In this document: piece after piece, positions 8,012 to 18,300 of the stretch | How positions within the stretch are numbered: the first letter of the stretch is position 1 | Layout of the letters: each line of letters opens with the position of its first letter | From: Streptomyces sp. PCS3-D2 | GTDB lineage: Bacteria; Actinomycetota; Actinomycetes; Streptomycetales; Streptomycetaceae | Length of the DNA stretch: 64,000 nt | Reading direction: 5' to 3' | Assembly: GCF_000612545.2 (NCBI RefSeq) | Contig: NZ_CP097800.1 | Span: 62,001-126,000 of the forward strand | The notes under the pieces: generated by a model | Databases searched by the model: none | What the model was told of the DNA's origin: nothing | What the model saw: only the letters and a program-made list of their open reading frames with translations | Translations under genes and position numbers: made by a program

Positions 8012-8098
8012 GCACCGACCCGTGCGCAGCACCCCGCGCGCTGCACCCCGTACCCACCGCCCTGCCGGCACCGACCCGTACGCAGCACCCCGTACCCA
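8012..8098. repeat. Imperfect direct repeats upstream of the O-methyltransferase gene
   Basis: A 24-bp sequence at 8012-8035 recurs at 8068-8091 with one mismatch (starts 56 bp apart). A 14-bp sequence, GCACCCCGTACCCA, occurs at 8043-8056 and again at 8085-8098 (42 bp apart). The block fills most of the 169-bp gap between the SARP-type regulator and the O-methyltransferase. SARP proteins bind direct repeats, so this is a candidate operator, although the periods are longer than the 11- or 22-bp spacing typical of SARP sites. Confidence 0.7.
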
Positions 8099-8168
8099 GC
8101 ACCCGCACGCACCGTCGCGGCCACGGACGTCCCGTCGGCCGCTCCCGTTCGAGAGGAACCCCTGCGCC

Positions 8169-8831
8169 ATGGCCCACCAGACGGCTGCCACCCCCGACCT
8201 GCTCGCCTACGTCCGGGACGTCTCCCTCCGCGACGACGATCTGCTCAGGGAGCTGCGGGAGACCACCGCGGACCTGCCGGGCGGGACCGCGATGCAGGTG
8301 ATGGCGGAGGAGGGCCAGCTGCTCGCCCTGCTGGTCGGGCTGACGGGGGCGCGGGCAGTGCTGGAGATCGGGACCTTCACCGGCTACAGCACCCTGTGCA
8401 TGGCCCGCGCGCTCCCGGCCGACGGGGTGCTGGTGTCCTGCGACATCGAGGAGCGGTGGCCGTCCGTCGGCGCCGACTATTGGAAGCGGGACGGGGTCGA
8501 CGGGCGGATCGACCTGCGGATCGGCGACGCGGCCGGGACCCTGGACGCCCTGCTGACGGAGCGCGGGCCGGAGAGCTTCGACCTGGTGTTCATCGACGCG
8601 GACAAGGCCAACTACGTCCGCTACTACGAGTCCTCGCTCGCGCTGGTCCGCACCGGCGGTCTGATCGTGGTCGACAACACCCTCTTCTTCGGCAGGGTCA
8701 CCGACCCGGCCGCTGTGGATCCCGACACCGAGGGGGTCAGGGCGCTGAACCGGCTGCTGTGCCGGGATCCGCGGGTGGAGCTGTCGATGCTGGTGATGGC
8801 GGACGGGATCACGCTCGCCCGCAAGCGCTGA
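8169..8831 (+). CDS. fkbG: SAM-dependent O-methyltransferase for methoxymalonyl-ACP
   Basis: This 220-residue protein belongs to the caffeoyl-CoA-type class I O-methyltransferases. The SAM-binding motif EIGTFTGYS lies at residues 66-74 and the Mg-binding motif FIDADKANY begins just before Asp143. With the FkbH, FkbI, FkbJ and FkbK homologues nearby it completes the methoxymalonyl-ACP set, in which FkbG methylates the 2-hydroxyl of hydroxymalonyl-ACP. The ATG at 8169 follows GAGAGGAA at ten bases; earlier in-frame starts lie inside the repeat block. It is the only gene of the set on the plus strand, transcribed towards the others and away from the regulator. It could instead methylate the finished macrolide, but size and context favour FkbG. 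Confidence 0.9.
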   Translation: MAHQTAATPDLLAYVRDVSLRDDDLLRELRETTADLPGGTAMQVMAEEGQLLALLVGLTGARAVLEIGTFTGYSTLCMARALPADGVLVSCDIEERWPSVGADYWKRDGVDGRIDLRIGDAAGTLDALLTERGPESFDLVFIDADKANYVRYYESSLALVRTGGLIVVDNTLFFGRVTDPAAVDPDTEGVRALNRLLCRDPRVELSMLVMADGITLARKR

Positions 8832-8845
8832 GGGCGGCGGGCCGG

Positions 8846-8893
8846 GGCCCGGGAGCGCGGTGGCCGCCGGGGCGGTCACCGCGCTCCCGGGCC
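8846..8893. terminator. Bidirectional hairpin terminator
   Basis: Bases 8846-8862 pair perfectly with 8877-8893 (17 bp, all or nearly all G/C) around a 14-base loop. It sits between the convergent O-methyltransferase and fkbH-like genes and covers the last codons of the latter. Streptomyces terminators often lack a U-tract, so such a stem is a plausible terminator in both directions. Confidence 0.75.
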
Positions 8894-9976
8894 TCCTTCC
8901 GGCTCGGTGAGGTCGGGTGCGTCCACGCTCATGACGGTGGACACCGTGCGGGGGCCGGGGGCCAGGTGCAGGCGCTGGAGACCCGGTTGGTCCGCCAGCG
9001 CCTCCAGGCCGGCGGCGCACGGGCACGGGTTCTCCTCGATGCCCTCGAAGCCGGCAAAGCGGTAGGCGATCTCCATCATCCGGTTGCGTTCGGTGGCCCG
9101 GAAGTCCGCCACCAGGTGGACGCCGGACCGGGCGGCGGCATCGGCCAGCCAGTTCAGCAGGGTCGCGCCGGCGCCGTAGGCGACGACCCGGCAGGAGGTC
9201 GCGAGCAGTTTGAGGTGCCACAGTCCCGGGTGCCGCTCCAGCAGCAGCACGCCAACCGCGCCGTGCGGCCCGAACCGGTCGGTGAGGGTGACCACCAGGA
9301 CCTCGTGCCGGGGGTCGCTGATCAGACCGCGCAGCACCGCGTCCGGATAGTGCACCCCGGTCGCGTTCATCTGGCTGGTGCGCAGGGTGAGTTCCTCGAC
9401 CCGGGACAGCTCTTCGCCGGTGCCCCGGCCGATGCGCATCCGCAGGTCCAGGGAGCGCAGGAACTCTTCGTCGGGTCCGGGGGCGGCCGCCCGCTCGGCC
9501 TCGCGGCGGAAGCCCGCCTGGTACATCTGGCGGCGCCGCCGGGAGTCGACGGTGCTGGTCGCGGGGGTGAACTCGGCCAGGTCGGGCAGGGCGAGGACCT
9601 GTTCGGCCGGGTAGCACCGTACGTCGGGCAGGTGAAAGGCGACCTCGGCGCGTTCGGCGGGCCGGTCGTCGACGAACGCGATGGTGGTGTGCGCGAAGTT
9701 CAGCCGGTCGGCGATCCGGCGCACCGAATCGGACTTGGCGCCCCAGCCGATCTCCGGCAGGACGAAGTACTCGGCCAGGCCGAAGGCTTCCAGCCTGGCC
9801 CAGGCGTGCTCGTGGTCGTTACGGCTCGCGACGGACTGGAGGATGCCGCGGGAGTCGAGTTCGATCACCACCTTGCGCACTTCCTCCGGCAGGTGCACCT
9901 CGCCGTCCTCCAGCAGGGTTCCCTGCCAGAGGGTGTCGTCCAGGTCCCAGACCAGGCACTTGACCGTCGCTGCCAT
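8876..9976 (-). CDS. fkbH: FkbH-like glyceryl-ACP synthase (HAD superfamily)
   Basis: This 366-residue protein starts the methoxymalonyl-ACP pathway. In the family it takes the three-carbon unit of 1,3-bisphosphoglycerate, dephosphorylates it and loads glyceryl onto the discrete ACP. The N-terminal HAD-type phosphatase motif is LVWDLDDTLWQG (Asp11, Asp13, Thr15). Further HAD signatures follow (SRNDHEHAW, FVDDRPAERAE), and the C-terminal half (about 185-340) is the acyltransferase-like region with VVTLTDRFGPHGAVG. The ATG at 9976 follows GAGGAAGG. It is the last gene of the long minus-strand operon, 35 bp after the acyl-ACP dehydrogenase, and its end lies in the terminator hairpin. Confidence 0.96.
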   Translation of the reverse strand: MAATVKCLVWDLDDTLWQGTLLEDGEVHLPEEVRKVVIELDSRGILQSVASRNDHEHAWARLEAFGLAEYFVLPEIGWGAKSDSVRRIADRLNFAHTTIAFVDDRPAERAEVAFHLPDVRCYPAEQVLALPDLAEFTPATSTVDSRRRRQMYQAGFRREAERAAAPGPDEEFLRSLDLRMRIGRGTGEELSRVEELTLRTSQMNATGVHYPDAVLRGLISDPRHEVLVVTLTDRFGPHGAVGVLLLERHPGLWHLKLLATSCRVVAYGAGATLLNWLADAAARSGVHLVADFRATERNRMMEIAYRFAGFEGIEENPCPCAAGLEALADQPGLQRLHLAPGPRTVSTVMSVDAPDLTEPEGGPGAR

Positions 9977-10011
9977 GTCGGCCTTCCTCGGCTCGTCGTC
10001 CGCGGGCCCGG

Positions 10012-11127
10012 TCACGGGGTCACCGCGGCGGAGAGGGCGTGCTGGGCCAGCATCAGCCGGCACATCTCGTTGCTGCCCTCGATGATCTCCATCAGCTTGG
10101 CGTCCCGGTACGCCCGGGCCACCGCGTGCCCGTCCCGGGACCCGGCCGAGGCCAGTACCTGGACGGCCGTCGCCGCGCCCCGGGCGGCCTGGGTCGCGCT
10201 GACGTGTTTGGCGAGTACGGTCGCGACCACCTGGTCGGGCGACCCCTCGTCCCAGCAGCGGCTGGCGTGCTCGCAGGCCAGGGTGGCCGTCTGCGCGGCC
10301 GTGTAGAGGTCGGCGAGGTGCCCGGCGACGAGCTGGTGCTCGCCGAGCGGTTTCCCGAACTGCTCGCGTCCGGCGGCGTGTGCGGCTGCCGCGGCCAGAC
10401 AGGCACGCAGGATGCCCACGCAGCCCCAGGCGACGGACATCCGCCCGTAGGCCAGTGCGGTCGTCACCAGCAGGGCGGGCGGCAGGCCGTATCCACCCAG
10501 GACGCTGTCGGCCGGCAGCCGCACCCCGTCGAGGTGGACGTCGGCGTGTCCGGCCGCGCGGCAGCCGAGCGGGTCGGCGATCCGCTCGATCCGGACGCCG
10601 GGTGCGTCGGCGGGCACGACGACGGCCGCCGCGCCGTCCTCGTAGCGGCCGACGATGACCAACAGGTCGGCGTAGTGGGCGGCGGTCACCCACTTCTTGT
10701 GGCCGTCCAGAACGACCGAGTCGCCGTCGCGGCGCACGGTCGTCCGCATCGCCGCAAGGTCGCTGCCGGCAGCGGGCTCGCTGAAGCCGACCGCCGCCAG
10801 CCCGCCCCCGGTGAGCCGGGGGAGGTGGGCGGCGGCCTGCTCGGCGGTACCCAGGCGCTGGATGGTCCACGCGGCCATGCCCTGGGAGGTCATCACACTG
10901 CGCAGGGAGCTGCACAGCGCGCCCACGTGGGCGGTGTAGGCGCCGCTGCGCAGGCTGCTCAGCCCCCAGCCGCCGTACTGCTCGGGGACTTCGGCGCACA
11001 GCCGGCCCTCGGCGCCCAGTTCGCGCAGCAGGTCGAGGGGGATCAGGCCGGTGCGGTCCCACTCCCCCGCCCGGTCGCCGACCCGCAGGGTGACGGAGGT
11101 GCGGGCGGCGTTCAGGTCCTCACCCAT
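10012..11127 (-). CDS. fkbI: FkbI-like acyl-ACP dehydrogenase
   Basis: This 371-residue flavoprotein belongs to the acyl-CoA dehydrogenase family. Visible features are the FAD-contact motif GFSEPAAGSD, a central beta domain (GHKKWVTAAHYADLLVIVG), the helical region REQFGKPLGEHQLV and the C-terminal IIEGSNEM, whose Glu (about residue 350) occupies the catalytic-base position. In methoxymalonyl-ACP biosynthesis this enzyme is proposed to oxidise the aldehyde-level intermediate on the ACP to hydroxymalonyl-ACP. The ATG at 11127 lies inside the end of the ACP gene (8-bp overlap with its stop at 11120), so translation is coupled. Confidence 0.95.
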   Translation of the reverse strand: MGEDLNAARTSVTLRVGDRAGEWDRTGLIPLDLLRELGAEGRLCAEVPEQYGGWGLSSLRSGAYTAHVGALCSSLRSVMTSQGMAAWTIQRLGTAEQAAAHLPRLTGGGLAAVGFSEPAAGSDLAAMRTTVRRDGDSVVLDGHKKWVTAAHYADLLVIVGRYEDGAAAVVVPADAPGVRIERIADPLGCRAAGHADVHLDGVRLPADSVLGGYGLPPALLVTTALAYGRMSVAWGCVGILRACLAAAAAHAAGREQFGKPLGEHQLVAGHLADLYTAAQTATLACEHASRCWDEGSPDQVVATVLAKHVSATQAARGAATAVQVLASAGSRDGHAVARAYRDAKLMEIIEGSNEMCRLMLAQHALSAAVTP

Positions 11128-11419
11128 GCAGGCCTCCGGTGGCGGGCACGCGCAGCCGGTCCACCAGCTCCGCCATCCGCCGTACGGTGCGGAAGTTGTC
11201 GAGCCGCAGGTCCGCACCGCGGACGGCTATCGCGTACGTCTTCTCCAAGTGCACGACCACCTGCATGGCGAACAGGGAGGACAGGCCGCCGGCTCCGAAC
11301 AGGTCGGTGTCGGCGTCCCAGGGGGTTCCGGTGTGTCCTTCGAGGAAGCCCAGGAGCTCCTTCTCCAGGTCGTTGATGTTGGGGGTGTCGTGGGTGTCGG
11401 GCGTGTTGTCCGTGGTCAT
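11120..11419 (-). CDS. fkbJ: Discrete acyl carrier protein of the methoxymalonyl pathway
   Basis: This 99-residue stand-alone ACP carries the glyceryl, hydroxymalonyl and finally methoxymalonyl unit. The phosphopantetheine site is in GGLSSLFAMQ with Ser48 as the likely attachment residue. The usual DSL is SSL, a replacement typical of FkbJ-type ACPs as I recall them. The N-terminus is a short acidic, Thr-rich tail. The ATG at 11419 is preceded by GAGGAG. It lies between the fkbK-like gene (24 bp upstream) and the fkbI-like gene (overlapping). Confidence 0.95.
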   Translation of the reverse strand: MTTDNTPDTHDTPNINDLEKELLGFLEGHTGTPWDADTDLFGAGGLSSLFAMQVVVHLEKTYAIAVRGADLRLDNFRTVRRMAELVDRLRVPATGGLHG

Positions 11420-11443
11420 GGCTGTCTCCTCGGTGCGGTGGGG

Positions 11444-12313
11444 TCAGGTGTAGTCGTAGAAGCCGCGTCCGGACTTGCGGCCGAGCCGGCCTTCGCGGAC
11501 GAGCCGGAGCAGCAGCTCGCAGGGGCGGCAGCCGTCGTCGCCGGTCCGTTCGTGCAGCACCCTGAGGGAGTCGACGAGGTTGTCGATGCCGATCAGGTCC
11601 GCGGTGCGCAGCGGTCCGGTGGGGTGGCCCAGGCAGCCCTGCATCAGGGCATCTACGTCCTCGGCGGTCGCCGTGCCCTCCTGTACGACGCGGGCCGCGT
11701 CGTTGATCATCGGGTGCAGGATCCGGCTGGTCACGAATCCCGGCGCGTCCCGGACCACCACGGCCCGCCGCCGCAGCGCCCCGAGCAGCGACCGTACGGC
11801 GGCCATCGCGGGATCGCCGGTGCGGGCGCCGCGGACCACTTCGGCGGTCCCGATCAGGTAGGGCGGGTTCATGAAGTGGGTGCCGACCAGTTCCTCCGGC
11901 CGCTCCACGGCCCCGGCGAGTTCATCGACGGGGATGGAGGAGGTGTTGGTGACCAGCAGGGTGCCGGGCCGGACCAGGGCGGAGACCTCGGACAGTACGG
12001 CGGCCTTGGTGGCCGCGCTCTCGGTGACGGCCTCGATGACGGCGGTGGCCGTGGCCGCGGCCTTCGGCGAGGTGTCGGTGACCAGGGTGCCGAGGGGAGT
12101 GCCGGCCGGCAGCGCGCCCATCAGCTCGGCCAACCGGAGTTCGGAGTCGATCCGGTCCCCGGCCCGGTCGAGCCGGTCCCGGTCCACGTCGACCAGGTGG
12201 ACCGGCAAGCCGTGCCCGAGGGCGAGGACGGTGATGCCGACGCCCATCACTCCGGCCCCCAGCACGGTGAGGGCGTGCGGTATCGGCGGCTCTTCGTACG
12301 GATCGGTGGTCAC
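11444..12313 (-). CDS. fkbK: FkbK-like 3-hydroxyacyl-ACP dehydrogenase
   Basis: This 289-residue enzyme of the 3-hydroxyacyl-CoA dehydrogenase family has an N-terminal Rossmann motif GAGVMG (residues 19-24) with an acidic residue (VDVDRDR) after the second strand, suggesting NAD. It also has TNTSSIPVDEL and GTHFMNPP, and a C-terminal domain ending GRKSGRGFYDY. In the pathway it oxidises the terminal hydroxyl of glyceryl-ACP. The GTG at 12313 is chosen because AAGGAG lies five bases upstream; a GTG at 12364 would overlap the PKS E stop and add 17 charged residues without family resemblance. It is the first accessory gene after PKS E, 47 bp downstream. Confidence 0.95.
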   Translation of the reverse strand: MTTDPYEEPPIPHALTVLGAGVMGVGITVLALGHGLPVHLVDVDRDRLDRAGDRIDSELRLAELMGALPAGTPLGTLVTDTSPKAAATATAVIEAVTESAATKAAVLSEVSALVRPGTLLVTNTSSIPVDELAGAVERPEELVGTHFMNPPYLIGTAEVVRGARTGDPAMAAVRSLLGALRRRAVVVRDAPGFVTSRILHPMINDAARVVQEGTATAEDVDALMQGCLGHPTGPLRTADLIGIDNLVDSLRVLHERTGDDGCRPCELLLRLVREGRLGRKSGRGFYDYT

Positions 12314-12360
12314 GGGCGCTCCTTCTTCCTGCTTCTCTTCGCGTGCGGGGGTCGTCGCCT

Positions 12361-15300
12361 TCACAGGTGACCGGGTGTGCGGAGGGTGGTGCCGAGCCAG
12401 TCGGCGACGGCGTCGCCGGTGGTCGCGACGTGCTGCTCCATGATCGAGAAGTGGTCCCCGGGTACGTCGACGACGGTGTCGGCGGTGGCCCAGGACGAGC
12501 GCCAGTCGCCCGCCTCGGCGGACGGGCGGCCGAGCGGCGCGGAGGCGCGCACCAGCAGCACCGGGGCGCGGACCGCCGGGGGCTTCCAGTCGTCGAGCAG
12601 CCGGAAGTAGCCGCCCATCGCGGTGAGCCGGGTGCCGTCCATCGGGGCCGCGCGGTCCTCGCGGGCGAACATCCCGCCCAGCAGAACGTCGTTGAACTGG
12701 GTGATGCCCTGGTTGTCGGACAGGTAGGTGTCCAGCAGGACGACGGCGGCCGGGCCCGCGCCGCGGCGCTCCAGTTCGGCGGCGACCCCGTGGGCGAGGG
12801 TGCCGCCCGAGGAGGAGCCGGCCAGGACCAGCGTCCGTCCGGGCAGTTCGCGCAGGAGCGTCGCCGCCTGGAACTCCACGAGGGCGGACATGTCGGCGGG
12901 CAGCTCCTCCTCAGGGGTGAACCCGGGGGCGTCCAGGGCGGTGACGGCGTACCGGTCCCGGAAGCGGGCGGCGAAGCGGGCGTACTGGTGTGCGCCGCCG
13001 AGGGCGACGATCGAGCCGAAGCAGACGATCACGGGGGCGTCGGCGCGCTCGTTGAGCCGCAGGATCCGCGGGCCCGTGCCGGCTGCCGCGAGGTCGTCGC
13101 CGCTGTGGAACGCGGGGCGCAGCGCGGAGGCGTTCTTGAGCAGTGCGATGCCCTCGTCGATCCGGCCGAGCGCGCAGGCCTGCCGGAACAGCACGCTTGC
13201 GGGGTCGGCGTCTTCGGTGTGACCCGTGTCTTCGGTGTGGTCGGTGTCAGGAGCTGCGGGTCCGGGGCTGGCGGTGCCCTCGGTGGCGGCGGTGGCGAGG
13301 CGGGCGGCGAGCTCGGCGGGGGTGCCGCTGTCGAAGACCGCCGAGGGGCGCAGCCGCAGGCCGGTGACGGCGGCCAGCCGGTTGCGGAGCTCGACCGCGG
13401 TCAGCGAGTCGAAGCCGACCGAGAGGAACGGCACCGTCGCGGACAGCGCTCCGGCATCGGCGTGGCCGAGGACTTCGGCGGCCTGGGCCAGGACGAGTTC
13501 GCTCAGGATCAGCTCCCGCTCCTGCGCGTCGGCGGCAGTGTCGAGCCGGTGCCGCAGGGCCGCGGCGGCCGTTCCCGGCATCCCCTTCGCTCCGGCCGCC
13601 GCGCCCGGACGGCGCCGGACCAGCGGGCGGAGCATCGGGTGCACCGGGCCGTCGCCGCGCACGGTGAGGTCGAGGTGGGCCAGGACCACGGGGCTGCCGT
13701 CTCCCGGGTCGGAGGCGTCCGCGGCGCACACGGCGTCCAGCAGGGCCATGGCCTCCTCGTCGGAGAGGCCGCGGGCGCCACGCCGGTCGATGCGGCGCCG
13801 TTCGGCGCCGTCGAGTTCCGCCGTCATCCCGCTCTGCCGCTCCCAGGGCCCCCAGGCCAGGGACAGGCCGGGCAGCCCGAGCCGTCGGCGTTCCGCGGCG
13901 AGGGCGTCGAGCGCGGCGTTCGCGGCCGAGTAGGACGCCTGGCCCGGGCTGCCCAGTACACCCGCGGCGGAGGAGAACACGACGAACGCCGAGAGGTCCG
14001 CGCCGCGCGTCAGCCGGTCGAGGTGCCGGGCCGCGTCGAGCTTGGGGCGCAGTACCGCGGCCATCCGCTCCCCCGTCAGCCCCTCCAGCAGGCCGTCGTC
14101 GAGCACTCCGGCGGTGTGGACGACGGCGCAGAGGGGATGGCGTGCGGGGATGTCCGCCAGGGCGGCGGCCAGTTCCTCGCGGTCGGACACGTCGCACCGG
14201 GTGGCGGTCAGTTCGGCGCCGGCCGCGGCCAGTTCCGCCGTCAGCTCCGGTATGCCGGGGGCGTCGGCGCCGCGGCGGCTCAGCACCCGGAGGTGGCGCA
14301 CCCCGTGAGCGGCGACGAGGTGGCGCGCCAGGACGGCCGCGAGGGCGCCGCCGCCGCTCAGCAGCACCGTCCCCTCGGACGAGCCGAACGCCCGGGATCC
14401 GGACGGGGCTTCGGGGGCCGAGGCCACGGGGGCGATGGCCGCGAGGGCGGACGGCCGGATCAGCCGGGGCGCGTACAGGACACCATCGCGCAGGGCCGCC
14501 TGCGGTTCGCCCGCGGCGAGGAGGCCGGACAGCGCGTCGGCGAGACCGGCCGCATCCGGCCCTTCGGTGTCCAGCAGCACGAACCGGTCGGGGTGTTCGA
14601 GCTGGGCGGCCCTGAGCAGGCCCCAGACGGCCGCCGCGCCGAGGTCCGCGGACTGCGGCCGCGTGCCGAGCGGGCCGGTCGCGCCCCGGGTGAGCACCAC
14701 CAAGGGCGTACGGGCGGTGGTGTCGTCGGCCAGGTGGGCCTGGAGACGGTCGAGGACCTGGGACGCCACCGCGTGGACCGCCGTGGGGTCCGGGCCCGGG
14801 GCGTCCGCGCCGGGGCTGTCCGGGGTCCCGCTGCCGGCGGATGGGGGGCAGATCAGCAGCAGCGCGTCGGGGGTCACGGGCGGGGGCTCGACGGGGAAGC
14901 CGTCCGGCAGCAGCCGCTCGTCCCGCGGGCCGAGGAGGCCCCAGCGGGTGACCGGGCGCGGGCCGCTCGCGGCGGTGACCGGCGTCCAGCCGACGTGGAA
15001 GACGGAACCCGAGGACGCGCGCAGCGCGGCGGCGGACGCCGTGCGCAGGGTGAGCGAACCGACCGTCGCCACGGTGCGCCCGGAGGGGTCGGTGATCCGC
15101 GCGGTGACAGCGTCGGGGCCGTCGGAGCGCAGGTGGACGCGCAGGACGGGCGCGTCGGAGGTGTCGATCGCGACGCGCTGCCAGGAGAAGGGCAGCGGGA
15201 CGCCGTCGGCGTTCTCGACGGTCGCGGCGCCTTCGCGCAGGCCGGTCGTCTGGAGGGCCGCGTCCAGGAGGGCCGGGTGCACGCCGAAGCCGGCGGGTCC

Positions 15301-18300
15301 GGTGCCGGGGAGCTCTTCGGGCAGGGCCACTTCGGCGTGGATGCCGTCGGCGGCGCGCCAGGCGGCGTTCAGGCCACGGAACGCCGGGCCGTAGGCGACG
15401 CCCCGGACTTCGAGCAGCTCGTACAGTGCCTCCACGTCCAGGGGGACCGCGCCGGGCGGGGGCCACGCGCCCGGCGTGTCGGCTTGGTCGGCTTGGTCGC
15501 CCGAGGGGTCCCAGGGACCGAGGGTGCCGGTCGCGTGCCGGGTCCAGGGCTGGTCGGCGGCGGTCTCGGGCCGGGAGTGGAACTCCACCGGACGCCGGCC
15601 GGTGCCGTCGTCGGCACCGACCCGTACGCGCAGCTGGACGGCGTGGTCGTCGGCGGCGTCGCCGGGCAGCACCAGCGGTGCGGCCAGGGTCAGTTCCTCC
15701 ACGAGGGCGCAGCCGAGGCTGCGGCCCGCGTGCGCGGCCAGTTCCACGAGGGCTGCACCGGGCACGATCACGGATCCGGCGACGGCGTGGTCGGCGAGCC
15801 AGGGGTGGACGGCCAGGGAGAGCCGGCCGGTGAAGAGGGTGCCCGCTTCCTCGGGCAGTTCGACGGCGGCGCCGAGCAGCGGGTGGTCCGCCGCGGCCTG
15901 TCCGGTGGCCGCCGGGTCGCGGTCGGCGGGCAGGGAGTCGAGCCAGTAGCGGCTGCGTTGGAAGGCGTAGGTGGGCAGGTCGACCCGTCGGGCGCCGGTG
16001 CCCTCGAACAGGGCCTGCCAGTCGACCCGCAGGCCCCGGACGTGGGCCTCGGCGAGGGCGAGCTGCAGCCGGCGGGGCCCTCCGGCCCCGCGCCGCAGCG
16101 TGCCGAGCACCACCGTCTCGGGGGCGCCGGCGTCGGCGGCCGTGTCCTCGATCCCGTACATCAGGGCGGGCTGGGGGCTGGACTCGATGAAGACGCGGTG
16201 TCCGGCCGCGAGGAGCGCGCGGGTCGCCCGCTCGAACTCGACGGTCTGCCGGAGGTTGCGGTACCAGTACTCGGCATCCAGGGCCTTCGTGTCGAGCAGG
16301 CCGCCGGTCACGCTGGAGTAGTACGGCACAGCGCCGGAGCGGGGGGTGATGTCCTCCAGATCGGCGAGCAACTGCTCGTGGATCTCCTCCACGTGCGAAG
16401 AGTGCGAGGCGTAATCGACCTCGATCAGGCGCGCCCACACTCCCTCCTCCACGAACTCCGCCACCAGTTCCGCGACCGCGTCCGCGTCACCCGACACCAC
16501 CGTGGAGGAAGGTCCGTTGACCGCGGCCACCGACAGACGACCAGTCCACCCGGCAAGACGTTCCCGCACCGCGTCCACCGGCAGCGGCACCGACGCCATC
16601 CCACCCCGACCCGCCAACACCCCCACCGCACGCGAACGCAACGCCACCACCCGAGCCCCATCCTCCAGGCTCAAACCACCCGCCACACACGCAGCCGCGA
16701 TCTCACCCTGCGAATGACCCACCACCGCATCCGGAACAACACCGAACGACCGCCACACCTCCGCCAACGACACCATCACAGCCCACAACACCGGCTGCAC
16801 CACATCAACCCGCCCCAGCAACTCCCCCGACCCCAACGCCTCCACCAACGACCAATCCACAAACGGCGACAAAGCCCGCTCACACTCCGCCATCCGCCCC
16901 GCAAACACCACCGACCCAGCCAACAACTCCGCAGCCATCCCCACCCACTGCGAACCCTGACCCGGAAACACCAACACCGTGCGGCCCGGGACCGGTCCGC
17001 TGCCGGTCGTCACATCGGCCGACGCCGCACCCCGCGACAGCGCGGCGATCCCGGCCAGCAACTCGCCCCGGTCCGCCCCCACCACCACGGCACGCTCCGC
17101 GAAGCGCGAACGCCCGGCCGTCAGCGAGTGGCCGATGTCCGCCGCGCTCAGCCCCGGCTCCGCCACCACCCGCTCGTGCAGGGCCGCCGCCTGGTCGCGC
17201 AGCGCCCCGGGCGTACGCGCCGAGAGGACCCAGGGGACGGCGGCGGGTGCCGGTACCGGCTCGCCGGGCTCGTCAACCGGCGTGCCGGTGGCGTCTGTCG
17301 AGCCGGCCGGGGCAGATGGGGCCTCTTCGAGGATGAGGTGGGCATTGGTCCCGCTGGCGCCGAAGGAGGACACGCCCGCCCGGCGCGGCCGTCCCGTCTC
17401 GGGCCAGGGGGTGGCCTCGGTGAGCAGCGCGACGGCGCCCTCGGTCCAGTCAACGCGGGGCGAGGGGCGGTCCACGTGCAGGGTGCGCGGCATCGTGCCG
17501 TGCCGCATCGCGAGCACCGACTTGATCACCCCGCCGACGCCCGCGGCGGCCTGGGTGTGGGACAGGTTGGACTTCAGCGACCCCAGCCACAGCGGCCGGC
17601 CGGCGGGCCGGCCCTGCCCGTAGGTGGCCAGCAGAGCCTGCGCCTCGATGGGGTCGCCGAGGGTGGTGCCGGTGCCGTGCGCCTCCACCATGTCCACCTC
17701 GTCCGGGGCGAGTCCGGCATGGGCGAGCGCCCCGCTGATGACGCGCTGTTGCGCGGGACCGTTCGGTGCGGTCAGCCCGTTGCTCGCGCCGTCCTGATTG
17801 ACGGCCGAGCCGCGGATGACTGCCAGTACGGGGTGCCCGGCGCGCCGGGCGTCCGAGAGCCGTTCCAGCAGGAGCAGGCCCAGGCCCTCGCCGAAGCCGG
17901 CGCCGTCCGCCGTGGCCGAGAAGGACTTGCTGCGCCCGTCGGGTGCCAGGCCGCGCTGGCGGCTGAATCCGACGTACAGGCCTGGGGTGGACATCACGGT
18001 CACGCCGCCGGCCAGGGCGAGGGTGGTGTCGCCGGAGCGCAGCCCCTGGCAGGCGAGGTGGACGGCGACCAGGGACGATGAGCAGGCGGTGTCGAGGGTG
18101 ATCGCCGGGCCTTCCAGGCCCAGGGCGTAGGCGATCCGGCCGGAGGCCACGCTGGGGATGGTGCCGGTGCCGAGGAAGCCTTCGAGTTCGTCGGGCACCC
18201 GGCCGAGCCGGGACGCGTAGTCGCTGTTGATGACTCCGGTGTAGACGCCGGTGCGGCTGCCGCGCAGGGTCAGCGGGTCGATGCCGGCGCGTTCCACGGC

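Noticed and set aside
16389-16980. Module 11 AT as a methoxymalonyl-specific domain, as in bafilomycin
   Set aside because: It has GHSQGE with YASH and is nearly identical to the ATs of modules 4, 8 and 10, which should use methylmalonyl-CoA; the module 5 AT is the only clearly different candidate.
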